Shown here piece by piece: positions 38,424 through 50,400 of a stretch of 64,000 nt of DNA; the stretch's first letter is position 1, and each line of letters opens with the position of its first letter. Origin of the DNA: Phoebastria nigripes (taxonomy: Eukaryota; Chordata; Aves; Procellariiformes; Diomedeidae). The translations under genes and the position numbers were made by a program. Where the stretch lies: the NCBI GenBank assembly GCA_035582835.1, contig JAYKAV010002790.1:282571-346570 (forward strand). Reading direction: 5' to 3'. Below the pieces are notes generated by a model. That model was not told the DNA's origin and did no database searches. It was given only the letters and a program-made list of their open reading frames with translations.

Positions 38424-38500
38424 ATGGCCTCCAAGGGGAGCAAGAAGAAGGAGCTCGGCAGCCGTAACAGCTCCGGCCTGCTGGGCGCCTCCGCCAAAGA
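38424..38500 (+). CDS. ADGB: ADGB coding exon 1 (residues 1-26, part)
   Basis: The ATG in GCCATGG has an ideal translation-start context and begins MASKGSKKKE, close to the human start MASKQTKKKE. The exon encodes a short basic, then Ser/Gly-rich leader with no domain. The donor is AAAGA|GTAAGA, which splits the codon for E26 after two bases. If intron 1 is retained, TAA follows at once. An in-frame ATG 114 nt upstream (38310) would add 38 Ala/Arg-rich residues. Its context is poorer, and the homology starts at 38424, so I prefer the downstream start. Confidence 0.88.
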
Positions 38501-40499
38501 GTAAGAGCCCCGAGAGGGAAGGAGGGAGGGCGCGGGAGAAGGGGTGCCCCCCGCCGGCCGGTCGCCCGGCCGGCCACGGGGTGCGAGGTGGGCGCGCCGA
38601 GCGACACACCGGGGCGCCCGGCCGGGGCTGCTGCGGCCGCCCCCGCGGCCGTCTGGAAACTTCCCCCGGGGCCTCCCGGCCGCGCGCCCGCCCTTCCTCG
38701 GGCCCGGGCGGCCGTTAAGGCCCGCGGCCGGGGGGCTGGGCGGCCCCGCTGCAGCACGGTGCCGCCGGCTGCCGTCCACGCGTGTGTGTCGCGGCCTTGT
38801 CGCCGCGGACACAAGCTGGACGTACGTGGAGGNGGTGCTTGCCCGTAGTCCTGTGCGCGCAAGTAACTTATGCTAAGAAAGTTTACTTGCTCAAGTGGAC
38901 ACTTAATTAAAAGTGGTTTCAACAGACAGGGTGGGGTTTGGTGGTTGTTGTTGCTTGTTTTGTTTGTTTAAACTGGAGGCCCGGCTTGGTGTGAAAGTTG
39001 TACTTTCTTCCTCCTGCGGTATTTCTTACGCACCTGTCCGGTAGTGCCATTCTGCCACAGCGACGTTGCGTCTATCAGGCAGGGTGCCTCGGGCCTTGAG
39101 GAGCGTAGTAGGAACGAGAGGATCACGGCACACGTGGTACACGGGTGGGTGGCTTTGCGACGTGGCCGTTTCTGTGTGCGAGGGGCGGCGTGTTGGCCAC
39201 GGCTCACGGTACGCAGCGTTCGACTTATGGTCAGGAGCAGGCAGGAGGTAAGTGTTCACTGAAATGTTGTTTGGGTTTAAAAGAACCTCGACGCTGTGAA
39301 TCAGGACAATAATTTTGGGAATACACACCCTCCATTTTCATCAGGTGGAGGAACTAAGCTAGCTGAAGTTTTCAGGGCAAGATTGTTAACGACTCTTACA
39401 GCACATCAATTTCATTTACAGAAGGGAAACACAATTCCCAATGCCTCGAATGTTTGCTTTATGTTAGAATGAATCTGAGGAAATTAAGTATAAAAAAAAA
39501 AATCATTCTTCCTATTCATTTCTTAAATATTTCTGTGTAAATAGCATCTCTTGAGATATTTTAAAATGATTCACTATTTGTTAGGTATTTAGTGCGAATT
39601 TGTATATTTCTGTGAAAATGTGTATTTCTTCCTGCAAAGACAAATAAATAAATAGAAAACATTGACTTACTTTCACTGTTGCTATTTTGACCTGCAAGTT
39701 CTGTTTCTATGTTTTGAGCAGCTTTCTCATCTTAAAGTATGTAAGCCTGCATGCACGTCACTGGCAGGATTCAGATGAAGAAGGTATCTGATGTATGTGC
39801 TCATGCCCTTTTCTTCTTTTTCCTGCCATAAATAAAGGCTTCAGTTGTATCACTTAGTTCTCTCTTGAAATCAGTCTTCAAATGCTCCTTTGTTCTTATT
39901 TCATGTCCAGATTCCCAGCCTTTGCTACAAAGTATTTTCTTGTTTCATATTTTCATACTTCTGTGTCATATTTCACATCTTGATTCCCATTTTGATAACT
40001 TTTCTGTTGTTGCAGTTAGCCAGTATCTCTAATTCCTCCCTTCTCCTCACTGCGTCAATTTGCTTAGTAACTCTTTTTTTGTTTTGGCCACAGCCATGCA
40101 GCTCTTCATATTTACTGCTTCAAGCAGTTTATCAAAATTTTTCTGATGACATCTAAGCTGTCAGGGACACTTTTCTTTTTCTCTAACAGTGCTAAAAAAT
40201 AAGTATTTTCTTACTTTCCAGAGTATGTGAAACTGAATGGGCTGTCATCCAAAAAATTTTGTCCAAGATTTCAGGTTTTGTCCCCTAATAGGCACTCTTA
40301 CAGTGTGAGAATTTTTTAGCTGTTCCATTAAATTAAGATACATCTTCTTTTGGAGAATCTAAAAATTTGTACTTTTTATGTAGTAAAATTGTTAATTCTG
40401 TCCTATATCATACATAATATCTTGTAAAAGAATCATTCTTATGAAGTGAGTTATTTGCATCAGATTATCTAGAACAGTATCTGTCTTTTTCTTTAGTAC

Positions 40500-41039
40500 T
40501 GTTGTGGTTTTAACCCAGCAGGCAGCCAAACACCACACAGCCACTCACAGCCACTCGCGCGCCCCCCCCCCCCCCCACAGTGGGATGGGGGAGAGAATCG
40601 GAAGAAGAAAAAAAAAAGTAAAATTCGTGGATTGAGATAAAGACAGTTTAATAGAACAGAAAAGGAAGGGAAAATAATGATAATAATGATAGAATATACA
40701 AAATGAGCAATGCACAATGCAGTTGCTCACCACCCACCGGCCGATGCCCAAACAGCGATCCCTCTCCTCTGCCAACCCCCAGTTTATGTACTCAGCATGA
40801 CTGAGCATGAATACCCCATTGGCCAGTTGGGTCAGCTGTCCTGGCTATGCTCCCTCCCAGCTTCTTGTGCACCTGCCAGAGCATGGGAAGCTGAAAAGTC
40901 CTTGGCTAGTGTAAACACTACTTAGCAACAACTAAAACATCAGTGTGTTATCAACATTCTTCTTGTACTAAATCCAAAACACAGCACTGTACCAACTACT
41001 AGGAAGAAAATTAACTCTATCCCAGCCAAAACCAGGACA
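40500..41039 (+). mobile_element. Solo LTR, avian ERVL-like family (copy 1)
   Basis: The element opens TGTTGTGG and closes CCAGGACA, the TG...CA ends of an LTR. It is flanked on both sides by the identical 5-bp target duplication AGTAC (40495-40499 and 41040-41044); 5-bp duplications are usual for ERVL-type elements. It includes a C-run followed by CACAGTGGGATGGGGG and GATAAAGACAGTTTAATAG, features of an LTR family I recall from many bird genomes. No retroviral coding sequence accompanies it, so it is a recombined solo LTR. The perfect duplication suggests a fairly young insertion. Confidence 0.9.
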
Positions 41040-41728
41040 AGTACCTTTTTACTTTAGGCTTTCTTAAATGAGACCACGGTGGATAAATCAGATTAGAAAA
41101 TTGTTTTCCCAGTGTCAGGTTGAAATGAGAATATTTAGTTACAAACTACTTGAATGATATTAAGTTTTACTGAAGCACCTCTGAACTGCAATCTAGGAGA
41201 TATGCTCGCGTTATATTTGAAGTCCCACGTTGGACCTAAAGGACAGGAGACATGATTTATCTCCCACTCTGCAATTATTAACAAATTACAATGGAACTAA
41301 TGTCTAGCATATGCCAATGTTAATTCAACACTAGCTGAGAATCAGAGCACGGGAATATTTACTCACTTCACTAAGGCTGTTTTACATAAAGTATAGTAGC
41401 TTGAAGATGTCCTAATGGTGGCTTAGTGACTTATGTTGCTAGACTATGGAAGAAACTGTTACAATAGCCTGACTGTAATGCAGAACCTTCATAACACAGA
41501 ATATATAGCTTGTATTAATTTTTTTCATTAAGCCTGTAACTTCTGTTTNGACTGTAGCATGTCTTTTGGGTTTATCTGCTCTGCCATTGTGATACAGAGT
41601 GCCCTTGTAAACAGGAGTAAGTCTCAGCACTGAGCGTCTAGATGTTTCAGTGTATGTGCTGTATACATTTCCATATGACATCTTATTGTCCTGAACGATA
41701 CTCAGGCATATGAAGAGATGAAGTGACC

Positions 41729-41729
41729 T

Positions 41730-41767
<38 letters not shown>

Positions 41768-41811
41768 ATAAAAAGAAAAAAAATAAAAAAAAAAAAAAAA
41801 AAAAATAAATT

Positions 41812-41846
<35 letters not shown>
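41729..41846. repeat. A-rich homopolymer tract
   Basis: Almost 120 bases consist of long A runs with a few T and G interruptions, including two TTTTTTTTAAAA junctions. The composition suggests slippage or sequencing and assembly noise in a homopolymer. The poly-lysine reading frame across it is meaningless. Confidence 0.85.
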
Positions 41847-41851
<5 letters not shown>

Positions 41852-42771
41852 TTTGATGGAACAGCTTTTAGTATACAGAACTACCTATGTGTTTGTATCA
41901 ATTAATATTTATATTAATATATATACTACCAGAAATGCTGGTAATGTAAAAGGGGAAACCAGAAAATCTGTGACACAAAAAAATCTAAAGTTACAGCAAC
42001 TCTGATACTAATTTCCTGACTAACCTATCCCTGCTCACTTTTTATCATTCTGAAATATTACTAAGGCCTTTTGGATAGATGGATGAAAAAAATGTTGGTT
42101 TAAGTCAATGCATGTCTTGCCAAGTTCAGCAACTGACCTGATAAACCTTCTTGTTTAAGCTGTCAGGAAGGATTTTACTTTAGCATCTGTTGAGCGGTAG
42201 ATAATGAATTTAAATCAAGGAATGCTAGTGACAGCTTATTCTAAACTTTTGCGTAAATAAATTTTTGTCTTGAAACAAAAATTTTACAGAAAAAGTAGCC
42301 CTACTTTCTCATGAAACAGTAGAGAATGGTGCTATAAAATATTTGAAAAATTGAATTCAGCACTTGCTACACTTTCAATCATATTGTTTTGCTCTGTAAG
42401 TTGGAATTTCTTTCTGAGTGATTAAAGGGTCTATTCTACTGCAGTGTTTAGTCTCAGTAAGATCTTCATCCTGCTGAAAACCTACATGCATCTTAGTACT
42501 CTCTAGTCAAAGATCTGGATGAAAATCTGGTTTTGCTGAAATCAGTGAAAATTGTTGATAGTTGGGAACTGAACACAGTGTGGCTAAAAGTTTACCCTTG
42601 AGAACACTTTTGACACCTTGAATAGCCTTTCTTCTTGCTTGCCTTTGTTTCCCAGATGGATTGGAATTTATACCCCAAACCCAATATCAAAAAGATATTT
42701 TAGCATTCTTAGTCCCTCTGAAAGGACTGAAACATTGAAACATACTTCTTTTCTTTAGTCATGCTATATGC

Positions 42772-42935
42772 CAGTGGTCTCGAAACCTTTTTGAACATGC
42801 AACCCTATCAGTAAAAAATTTTTGAGCACCCCTCCCCAATATATGTATATTTATTTATTTATAAATTATATACATGCATTACTGAAGTTCTAATATTTTC
42901 TTCCTTGTGTGGACACCCCACTTTGGAGACTGCTG
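42772..42935. mobile_element. Short non-autonomous hAT-type element
   Basis: The left end CAGTGGTCTCGAAAC and the right end GAGACTGCTG are imperfect terminal inverted repeats of the CAGNGGT...CTC-AA type found in Charlie-like hAT elements. The element is flanked by 8-bp target duplications CTATATGC (42764-42771) and CTATAAGC (42936-42943), 7 of 8 identical; 8 bp is the hAT signature. The 164-bp body is AT-rich in the middle and has no coding capacity. It is an old internally deleted copy mobilised in trans. The exact family is not assigned. Confidence 0.75.
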
Positions 42936-44035
42936 CTATAAGCTATAGAATTTCTATGGAGAGAACAAGCAACTAGGCAGTTTCAAGTTCTGAACTGCAG
43001 TCTGCTAAAGTCTACAGGGAGCTTTTTATTTGGATCAGGCTTATGGTCAAAACTTAGAACTACAGACTGTGATTTATGCAAAATGGAGGCTATGTTTCAT
43101 TTTGCAATTTTCAACATTGCTTCTAGAGTGCTTTCCCCTTTGTCGTAGGATTTGTGATGCCAGAATGATGGGAATGCAATTGATAGCAGACAGACAGACA
43201 TGTTATTTCTTTATTTGGAAATAGATGCTGTATAGTAAGGAATATCTGTATTACAGTAAAGATATTCTGTGTTTGCATGTCCACGAGAAGAAGATGTAAA
43301 TCTCATTCATTTACTAGAAAGTACAATTCTAGCCCCAAATGCAGAGAATATTCAATTTTCTGATTTAAGGCTAGATCGGTATCATTGTTGTCAAGAAAAA
43401 CCAGCAGAGTACTGAGCTGATTCTGCAGGAGTCTACTCTGGGACAAACTGATTAATACTGCTGCTCTTAATATTTATAATTGTTGAGAAAAATTGCTGAA
43501 CATGATGATAAAACAACTGTACTGCGTAACCCTATGACTTAGTCCTCATTTTGGTTGGCAGTCCCTGTGTTGGAGACGTTGCTCTATGTTTCCTCAGATA
43601 ATGATTTTCTCCTAATAGTAGGTAAGTGTTAGTAATGATTGTAAATGTTTTATCAAAGGCAGTTTACCAAGTCTTTTTTTAGTGGGATGTGGAGTTAGAA
43701 GTAAATCTTACACNCACACTCTAAGATTGGAGCTGTGTTCATTGGAGATATGACAATTACTTATCAGATATTTCCTATTTACATTCATTCTGCTACCCAG
43801 CTTGTTCAGTGCATTTGTGAGACAGAGACTACTTGTAGTGTACAAATTTTGTGTAAGTCTATGGGAACTTAAGTAGTGTTACTATCCCTGTATCAGAAAG
43901 AGGAATGGAAGTTTGCAGACTGCCTGAGGAAATGTTGTCCTGTCAGTTTAGTATTCTGTGGTAATTGCAAGGTACGTTTTCCCTGAGGATCTCTGTTTTA
44001 TTTTTGCACACAACTTGCAGTTGCAGGGATAAAAC

Positions 44036-44634
44036 TGAAGCAAAAATTTCCGAAGTAAAACTCTCTAAGACTCGATTTGGGGTTTTAGAAAGCAGGCACT
44101 CTTTATTGCGACATCGGGCAGCACTGGGGATCGCTCTGCCACAAGTGCTCCGATGGGTTAACAGAACACCTTCATTCATATACAGAAAGGTTATACCTAT
44201 TCACCAGATTTCTCGGAAAAGGCAGTCTTAGGGTAATGAGTTCCCGGAATTCATTTACATAGTCCACGCATGCGTAGTAAAATTAGGGTTAGGGTCTCTT
44301 CATCCTCCGGTGGTCGTCCATAGTCTTCCTCACACTGTCCGCTCTCTGAACTTCGGGCTTCCTTTGTCCATATATAGTCATTGAATTAGCTCATCAGTTC
44401 TTCCGCCCTGGGATGTTGCAAGGAGGCGATTCTCTGATACTTATCTCGACACGTTTGTTCTGAGACCCTATTATCAGTGATTTGCTCAGGAGGTCTAANA
44501 AGCTAGCTCAAGGTGCATTTAATCTTGTCAGGCCAGAAAATACTATGTTTCAAGATAACCAAAACTATACAGGTAATGAAAGAAAAATACAAGGAAAGCT
44601 TTAGTCAAGGGTTGACAGGGTTTTAACCCTTTCA
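44036..44634 (-). mobile_element. Solo LTR of a second retrovirus-like family, reversed
   Basis: Read on the - strand, this 599-bp block starts TGAAAGGGTT and ends TTTTTGCTTCA, giving LTR-type TG...CA ends. It has a TATA motif (TATATA, at 44371-44376) and, about 270 bp further on, the poly(A) signal AATAAA (complement of 44102-44107), in the U3-R-U5 order. The flanks AAAAC and AAAAT match at 4 of 5 bases, a probable worn 5-bp target duplication. There is no coding sequence. It is unlike the two other LTRs in this intron. One N lies at 44499. It includes two tandem TTAGGG units, which are part of the LTR and not telomeric. Confidence 0.7.
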
Positions 44635-46834
44635 AAAATGTCAAAAATATTTTGTATTTTGTCTAATAATGTCTTCCTGATAGTAAATGCTACTTGTTTT
44701 TATATGTCTGCAATGATTGAAATACTGAATAGAAATATCAGTAGTATAAAAAAGAAAAAAGGCTTTAGAAATATTTTTTTAAAAAATCCTGAGAGCTGTC
44801 AATGCTTACCACAAAGAATTACAGTGTTATAATTTCAAATCTTGTGGATAACATTAGTGCAGAAGCCCTCTGAGAGTAATGTGTACAAACAGCTGGAAAA
44901 TATATTTTGTTGACCTTAAAATTACTTCGCTTGATTTCTAGTGAGATCAGGCTTCTTTTTCCCCCGTAAATGCTTACAACAGCACAGTACATCTGTACTG
45001 TGGAAAATCAACGGGGATTATTGGTAGATATATTGTGGTGCTGGAGTGGGACCTCAGAAGCATTCGGAGAAGGCAGGAAAATTCCTTTGGACTCGCTAAG
45101 CCAGACTTCGCATGGGTCTCTGCAGGATGTCTCTCTTCATTACTGCTTTCTAATTAGGTAGCAATTCCCTTCAGGAGCTAGGCAGTTGCTAGAGATGACA
45201 GGCTGAAGAGCTCAAAAGAACTGCTGTCCTTATAGCTTTCCTTAATTGCACCATTAAAGGCTACTGAGAACCTGATAATTTCCTAGGTTTCAACGGCTAT
45301 AGTGAATAGAAATTGATGTCTTTGTCGGCACTGAAAGAGATTCTGGCTAGTATAAGAATGGATAATGAATTAAAATGTTCTTTAAATGAACCTGATGAAA
45401 CTTGATGCCATCAAGCCCAATCTTCTGAATTAAACTTGAGTCGTCAGCATCTGCCAGCACAAAGAAAAATCTGAATTAGGGTTTGGGTTATTAGGGACAG
45501 AAGTGAGGAGTTAATGGTCAATGCCAAGAGAGGCAAGTCATTTAGGGATAATCGTGGCACAGGCAGAGGTCACCGATGTATAGGGGAGGGTCAGAGTGGT
45601 TTTGGAGTTCTTATTAGGGAGAGCAGTAACTAAAAGCAATATTTACTGCTGATGGATCCTTAAGGACCTGCAGAGACAGGCTGAAGCCTGGACTGGCTGG
45701 AAGAAATGATTTAAGTTTAGTGTGTGTCTGATTGATTGCAACGAATAGCAGGTTGCTGCGCTGCTGTTGTACAGTGTGTTGTTGCACCAAAGCCTAGGAT
45801 TACCTAACGTTTGTTATTAAGATTAAAGGCTGGGACAGTAAGAACAGAAAAAATAGCTGCATTGCTAATTCATACTTGAATTACCATATGCCTGGGATAA
45901 GGAATAAGCCAAGGCTTGTGATTGAGGTTTTATCCACTGCCAGCATGTGTTCCTCAGGTAAGTATTCTTAAGGTTTAGGCTACAGCAGTGGTTTAGAGAA
46001 TATAGACTGAACAGATTAATTTTTTGATGTTTTGGGTGGGGCTTGCTAGGTTGACTTAAGTTTGGGAATGGCAAGAACTAATGTCTCATGGATAACAGCA
46101 TGGAGTTTGAACTTGAAACTGCTTTTAGTGTTGTGCTGGAGCGCTTGTGTTGGTTAGTTTAAGTTTTAATGGGCACTAAAAATTTACATGGGGTCATGGA
46201 ACAAGTCTGCAGAAAAGAAATCCATTGAAGATTATATAAATAAATAGCAACCACATGTAGCTCAGGAAGTGCTTGAGCTAAAAATGATTGGAGACTGTCA
46301 AAGTATTAGAGAAATATACTATATATGCCTTTATGCTCTTCGTAGGCTTTCAATTGCAAGTATTGTTTGAGACAAGATGTTGGGCTATAGTTCACCCTTG
46401 CTCTGATTCAGTACTCCTGTTCTTATGTTTGTGGTCCAAGTGGGTAGCTCAATGGTGTATCTTGTCTTGCAACATGTGTTGCAACATATGTGTTATTGAG
46501 AGAAGGGGTTGCTATATTATTGTAAAAGCTAGTTAGATTCATACCCAGATGCTTAGGCATGTTTTTGACCTTGCATGAGCTTCAGTCAGAGATGAGTATG
46601 GCTTGGTGGTTCTGACTAAGTTCTGCTAGAGGCTTGAAACAGAGTTAAAATTTTGGACAAAAGGCATTGAGGATACTAGTCCCAATTATTGCTAAATTTG
46701 CAATTTTTGGATTAGGCATATCCATTTTTTGGTTAATTCTGTCCTATTTATTGGAAACTGGGCTGTCTTTAAAAATACAGTTAGTTTCGAGGTTATGGTT
46801 ATAAGAAACACAATGCTCGAGTTCAAAGCCATAG

Positions 46835-47413
46835 TGTTGTGGTTTAACCCCTGTAGGCAGCTCAGCCCCACACAGCTGCTTGCTTACTCCCCCCACAGTG
46901 GGATGGGTGGAGAGAATCTGGCTAAAAGTGCAAAAACTCATGGGCTGAGATAAAGGCAGCTTAATAGGTAAAGCAAACACTGTGCGTACAAGCAAGGAAG
47001 GAATTCATGCACTCCTTCCCATCGGCAGGCAGGTGTTCAGCCATCTCCAGGAAAGCCGGGCTCCATCACGCATACATGGGAAGACAAACGCCATCACTCT
47101 GAACGTCCCTCCCTTCCTTCTTCTTCCCCCCTGCTTTATATGAGCATGGCGTCATATGATATGGAATATCCCTTTGGTCAGTTGGGGTCAGCTGTCCCGG
47201 CTGTGTCCCCTCCCAACTTCTTGTGCCCCCCCAGCCTCCTCGCTGGTGGGGTGGTGTGAGAAGCAGAAAAGGCCTTGGCTCTGTGTAAGCACTGCTCAGC
47301 AATAACAAAAACATCTCTGTATTATGAACACTGTTTTTAGCACAAATCCAAAACATAGCCCCATACTAGCTACTATGAAGAAATTTAACACAATCCCAGC
47401 CAAAACCAGTACA
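46835..47413 (+). mobile_element. Solo LTR, avian ERVL-like family (copy 2, older)
   Basis: This has the same family plan as the LTR at 40500: it opens TGTTGTGG, contains CACAGTGGGATGGG and TCAGTTGGGGTCAGCTGTCC, and ends CCAGTACA. It lies in the same orientation. It differs from copy 1 by many substitutions and gaps, and its flanks (CATAG and GCTAG) agree at only 3 of 5 bases. It therefore looks older than copy 1 or belongs to a different subfamily. There is no internal retroviral sequence between or next to the copies, so the pair is better explained as two independent insertions than as one provirus. Confidence 0.82.
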
Positions 47414-50400
47414 GCTAGTTACTGAACTTTGCAAGGGAAAGAAGATTTATATGAAGAATTTTAAACCTTCACTGCATTCATAACTTTCTTTACAAGTGTA
47501 ACTGGTCATGTATTACAAGATGTTATATCCTTACTACAAAGCTGATTTTAGTCCTTTGGATTACTCAGGAGGCTCTTCTATATCAAACATCTCAGTTCAG
47601 ATCCTTCCTAACCATACGCATCACCAAAGCCAGTTAAGGCTTCACAAGAGTCTAGGAGTGAGCTGTGGTGTATCTCGAGCTGCAGCAGTTGTTNATTTCC
47701 AATTTGCAGCTACTGTCCTGATAATCCTGAGGAACAGGCGTTATGAGGTCACAGTCTCATTTAGCAGGCTGTTAATTGCAATGACTCCTAAGATGAACGG
47801 AATTCTTTTGTTTTGAATGGCTGTCCAGAGCCTTTTGGAAGGGTTTATTGGCTGTTTGTATTACCAGTATGACAAGGCATTTCCTCTTCTCTCAAATAAT
47901 TCAGAAGCAACATAAATCTGTAATGGCCCAGGATTTCAGGACATCCTGCTGCAGAATTGAAAGTGGCTATGTAGCTTAAAATTTAACCATCTGAAACACT
48001 GAGCAAATGGTACCATCATGCACATGCGTACTTTCCCCAGTCATAGTAATGCCAGTGGATAAATGTGTTGTGTTCTTAGGTTCAATTTGGGTGAAATTCT
48101 TTGGTTCATAATTGTTCTTCAGAAGTTATTTATTGTCTCAATGTGCACCTGCAAACTCTTTTACTGTATTATTGTATTAATACCTAAATTGTAATCTAAC
48201 AAAAACTAGAGACATTCGTGGAGAGTTTGCATTGTCCTGCCTGAGCATAAATAGACACTTTTCATTTATTGTCTATTTGTTTTGTACATAACCCATATCT
48301 CCAAGGCCAGTATTTTTGTTAGTCTCAGAAATAAAGTTAAGTACACCTAGAATTCTTAGTGTTAGCATTTTCTGGCCAGAAAGATGAAGATCTTGCTTTC
48401 AGCACCTGTGCTTCATTCATTGAAACATTTCAGTGTGTAAACACAGTACAACTTTAGTCTATATAGTCAATTTGTTAGTACTTTTTTTCCCTTTTCTTCT
48501 GCCTTGAACTTTTTTTTAGTTTCATGCTTTGTGGTAAGACAATGGGTTCTTCCCCAAGTAAATATGATAAACATATTAAAATAGCATATAAGCCAACCAG
48601 TAAGTTGAATTTTTGATTAACTAGATTACATTTTAATTAGGAAATTATGTATTCAAATTAGTTTTCCTAGTTAATTCTAATTAAAACAATGAACCCCTGA
48701 GAGCTCAGCCTACCCTAATCTGTAGATTTCAAACTTCATGGGCTCATGGGCATGAAAACATTAAGTAATATGCCAGTGGCAATATCACACTAAATGCTGT
48801 GCTCCCTACTGGTCTTAGTTTTAGGTTTTTCTTTTCCTGTAATTCAAAGCAATGTCAGGGGATCTTGCAGGCAAACGCTGTCCATGAGCCGTTGGTTGGA
48901 GACTGTGCAACCAGACTGTGCAATAGAAGTCTAGACTTCTATTACAATGAACAGTGTAATAGAGAAAAGCAGCTTTCAGCAGAGCTGTATAGCAGAAAAA
49001 GCGCTGTCAAAAGAAAAATAATAATTATTGTGCTTTGAAACTGGAAAGCATTCTTAAAACATCATGTTAGAGACTCTGTGTGCCATGGATTATTCATCTA
49101 CTTAAGCAGAATGGTCTTTAGCTTCTTCTGAGAGCTCTGTGTAACCACCACTGAAGAAATGGGATTTCTTGGTTTTCTTATCAATGCATGCTAAGTGCTT
49201 TGTAAATGAGTTGACCTAAATCCACAGAAGTACTGAGGTGCTCTGCCATGCAGAGATTTTTAGTTCTTAATTACCCAGGTGCCACACAGAAGGCGCAGAA
49301 GGATTTTACAGAAGCCAACAAGGAAGAAATGCCAAAGAAAGGAGCAAAGCACAAGCTGTGTTCTTAAAAGATACTCAAGTACCAAACTCCAGTGTGGAAA
49401 GAGGCACTGCAATCTTCCCAATATTCTTATAGCTGAATCTAAGGCCAACTCAATCTTTTTAGCAGGAAACACTGGGAGAAACAAACTCAGAAAAGTTACT
49501 GGTTCCGTAATTTCTAAGGTGCTGTACAATTATGTGGGGAAACATGACTTCAGCTTCCCTCTTTGAATCCGGTACAGTAAAGAAGGATTTGGAAAGAGAT
49601 CCTCAGCTTCCTGCTTTGGAGGACAACCAGAACAAGTGGATGCTCCGTGACTGTAGTTTCTCACACAGAGCTCGGTGGAATGGAACTAAGATCCCCCGAG
49701 TGGCACATTCCTTTTCTTTTTTTGTCCTGAGTTTGACAGAGGTATGTGCTGCTTGAGACAGGCTGTTCCAGTAGCTATAGATCATTATTCTCACCTGAGT
49801 GGCATCTGATGTAAAGGAGTTCTGCTGGCTAATTGTGTGCTGAGCTGTCAGATGTTTCCTTTTATTGGTATTAAATTTGCTGTGTTTTATGTTAGATGCA
49901 TTATTTTTCTTGTGTTATGAGAACAGATAAATAATACACTCTTATCTGTACTACTCAGTATTGTACGTTTACGCTTTGTTATTCCTCCATGCTCTAAACT
50001 GTTGCCTCTCACTGAATTTCCAAAGTTATCGTTACATTGCTAGGGCAACTGGAACCAAACATAGTATTTCATGCAAAGGACATAAAATCGATTATGCTGA
50101 GTGGCATTGTACTAATTTCACGTATTGGATATTCTGCTTCTAATGTGTCCTAGTGTTTTATTTGCTTTCCTTGCCTGTGCTTGAACAGAGATCTTAATTG
50201 ATCTATCATAAAGACAGACAGCATCTGATGTTGAAGTGTTGTCATTAACTGAGAACTATATAACCTGTAGTNGTTTGCTACTAGTTGGAAGGACAGTGCA
50301 TTGATCAAAGAATAATTTGGTCTACAAATGGGATGTAGATGTTACTTGCACTCAAACTTGTGACTTGTTGAAAGACTGCAAGATGCAGCTGGGACCCCTT

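Larger units (their letters stand above)
38085..38840. promoter_or_regulatory. CpG island at the ADGB promoter and exon 1
   Basis: A sharp switch from AT-rich to extremely GC- and CpG-rich DNA at about 38085 persists to about 38840 and contains the first coding exon. No TATA box is visible. An RFX X-box lies at 38384-38396. Long open frames on both strands here, up to 246 codons on the - strand, come from the GC bias and are not genes. FOX-like TGTTTGTTT occurs just beyond the island at about 38958. Confidence 0.85.

Noticed and set aside
38182..38922. Long open frames on both strands in the ADGB CpG island, up to 246 codons on the - strand
   Set aside because: GC-rich DNA lacks stop codons by composition. 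The translations are Pro/Arg/Gly/Ala-rich with no domain, and one spans an N. Only the short MASK frame has homology.
41723..41905. Poly-lysine frame
   Set aside because: It is the direct translation of the A homopolymer tract.
44283..44296. Tandem TTAGGG units suggesting an interstitial telomere repeat
   Set aside because: There are only two units and they lie inside a complete LTR, so they belong to that element.
40500..47413. A single provirus bounded by the LTRs at 40500 and 46835
   Set aside because: The two LTRs are too different from each other, copy 1 has its own perfect target duplication on both sides, and no retroviral coding sequence was recognised between them.
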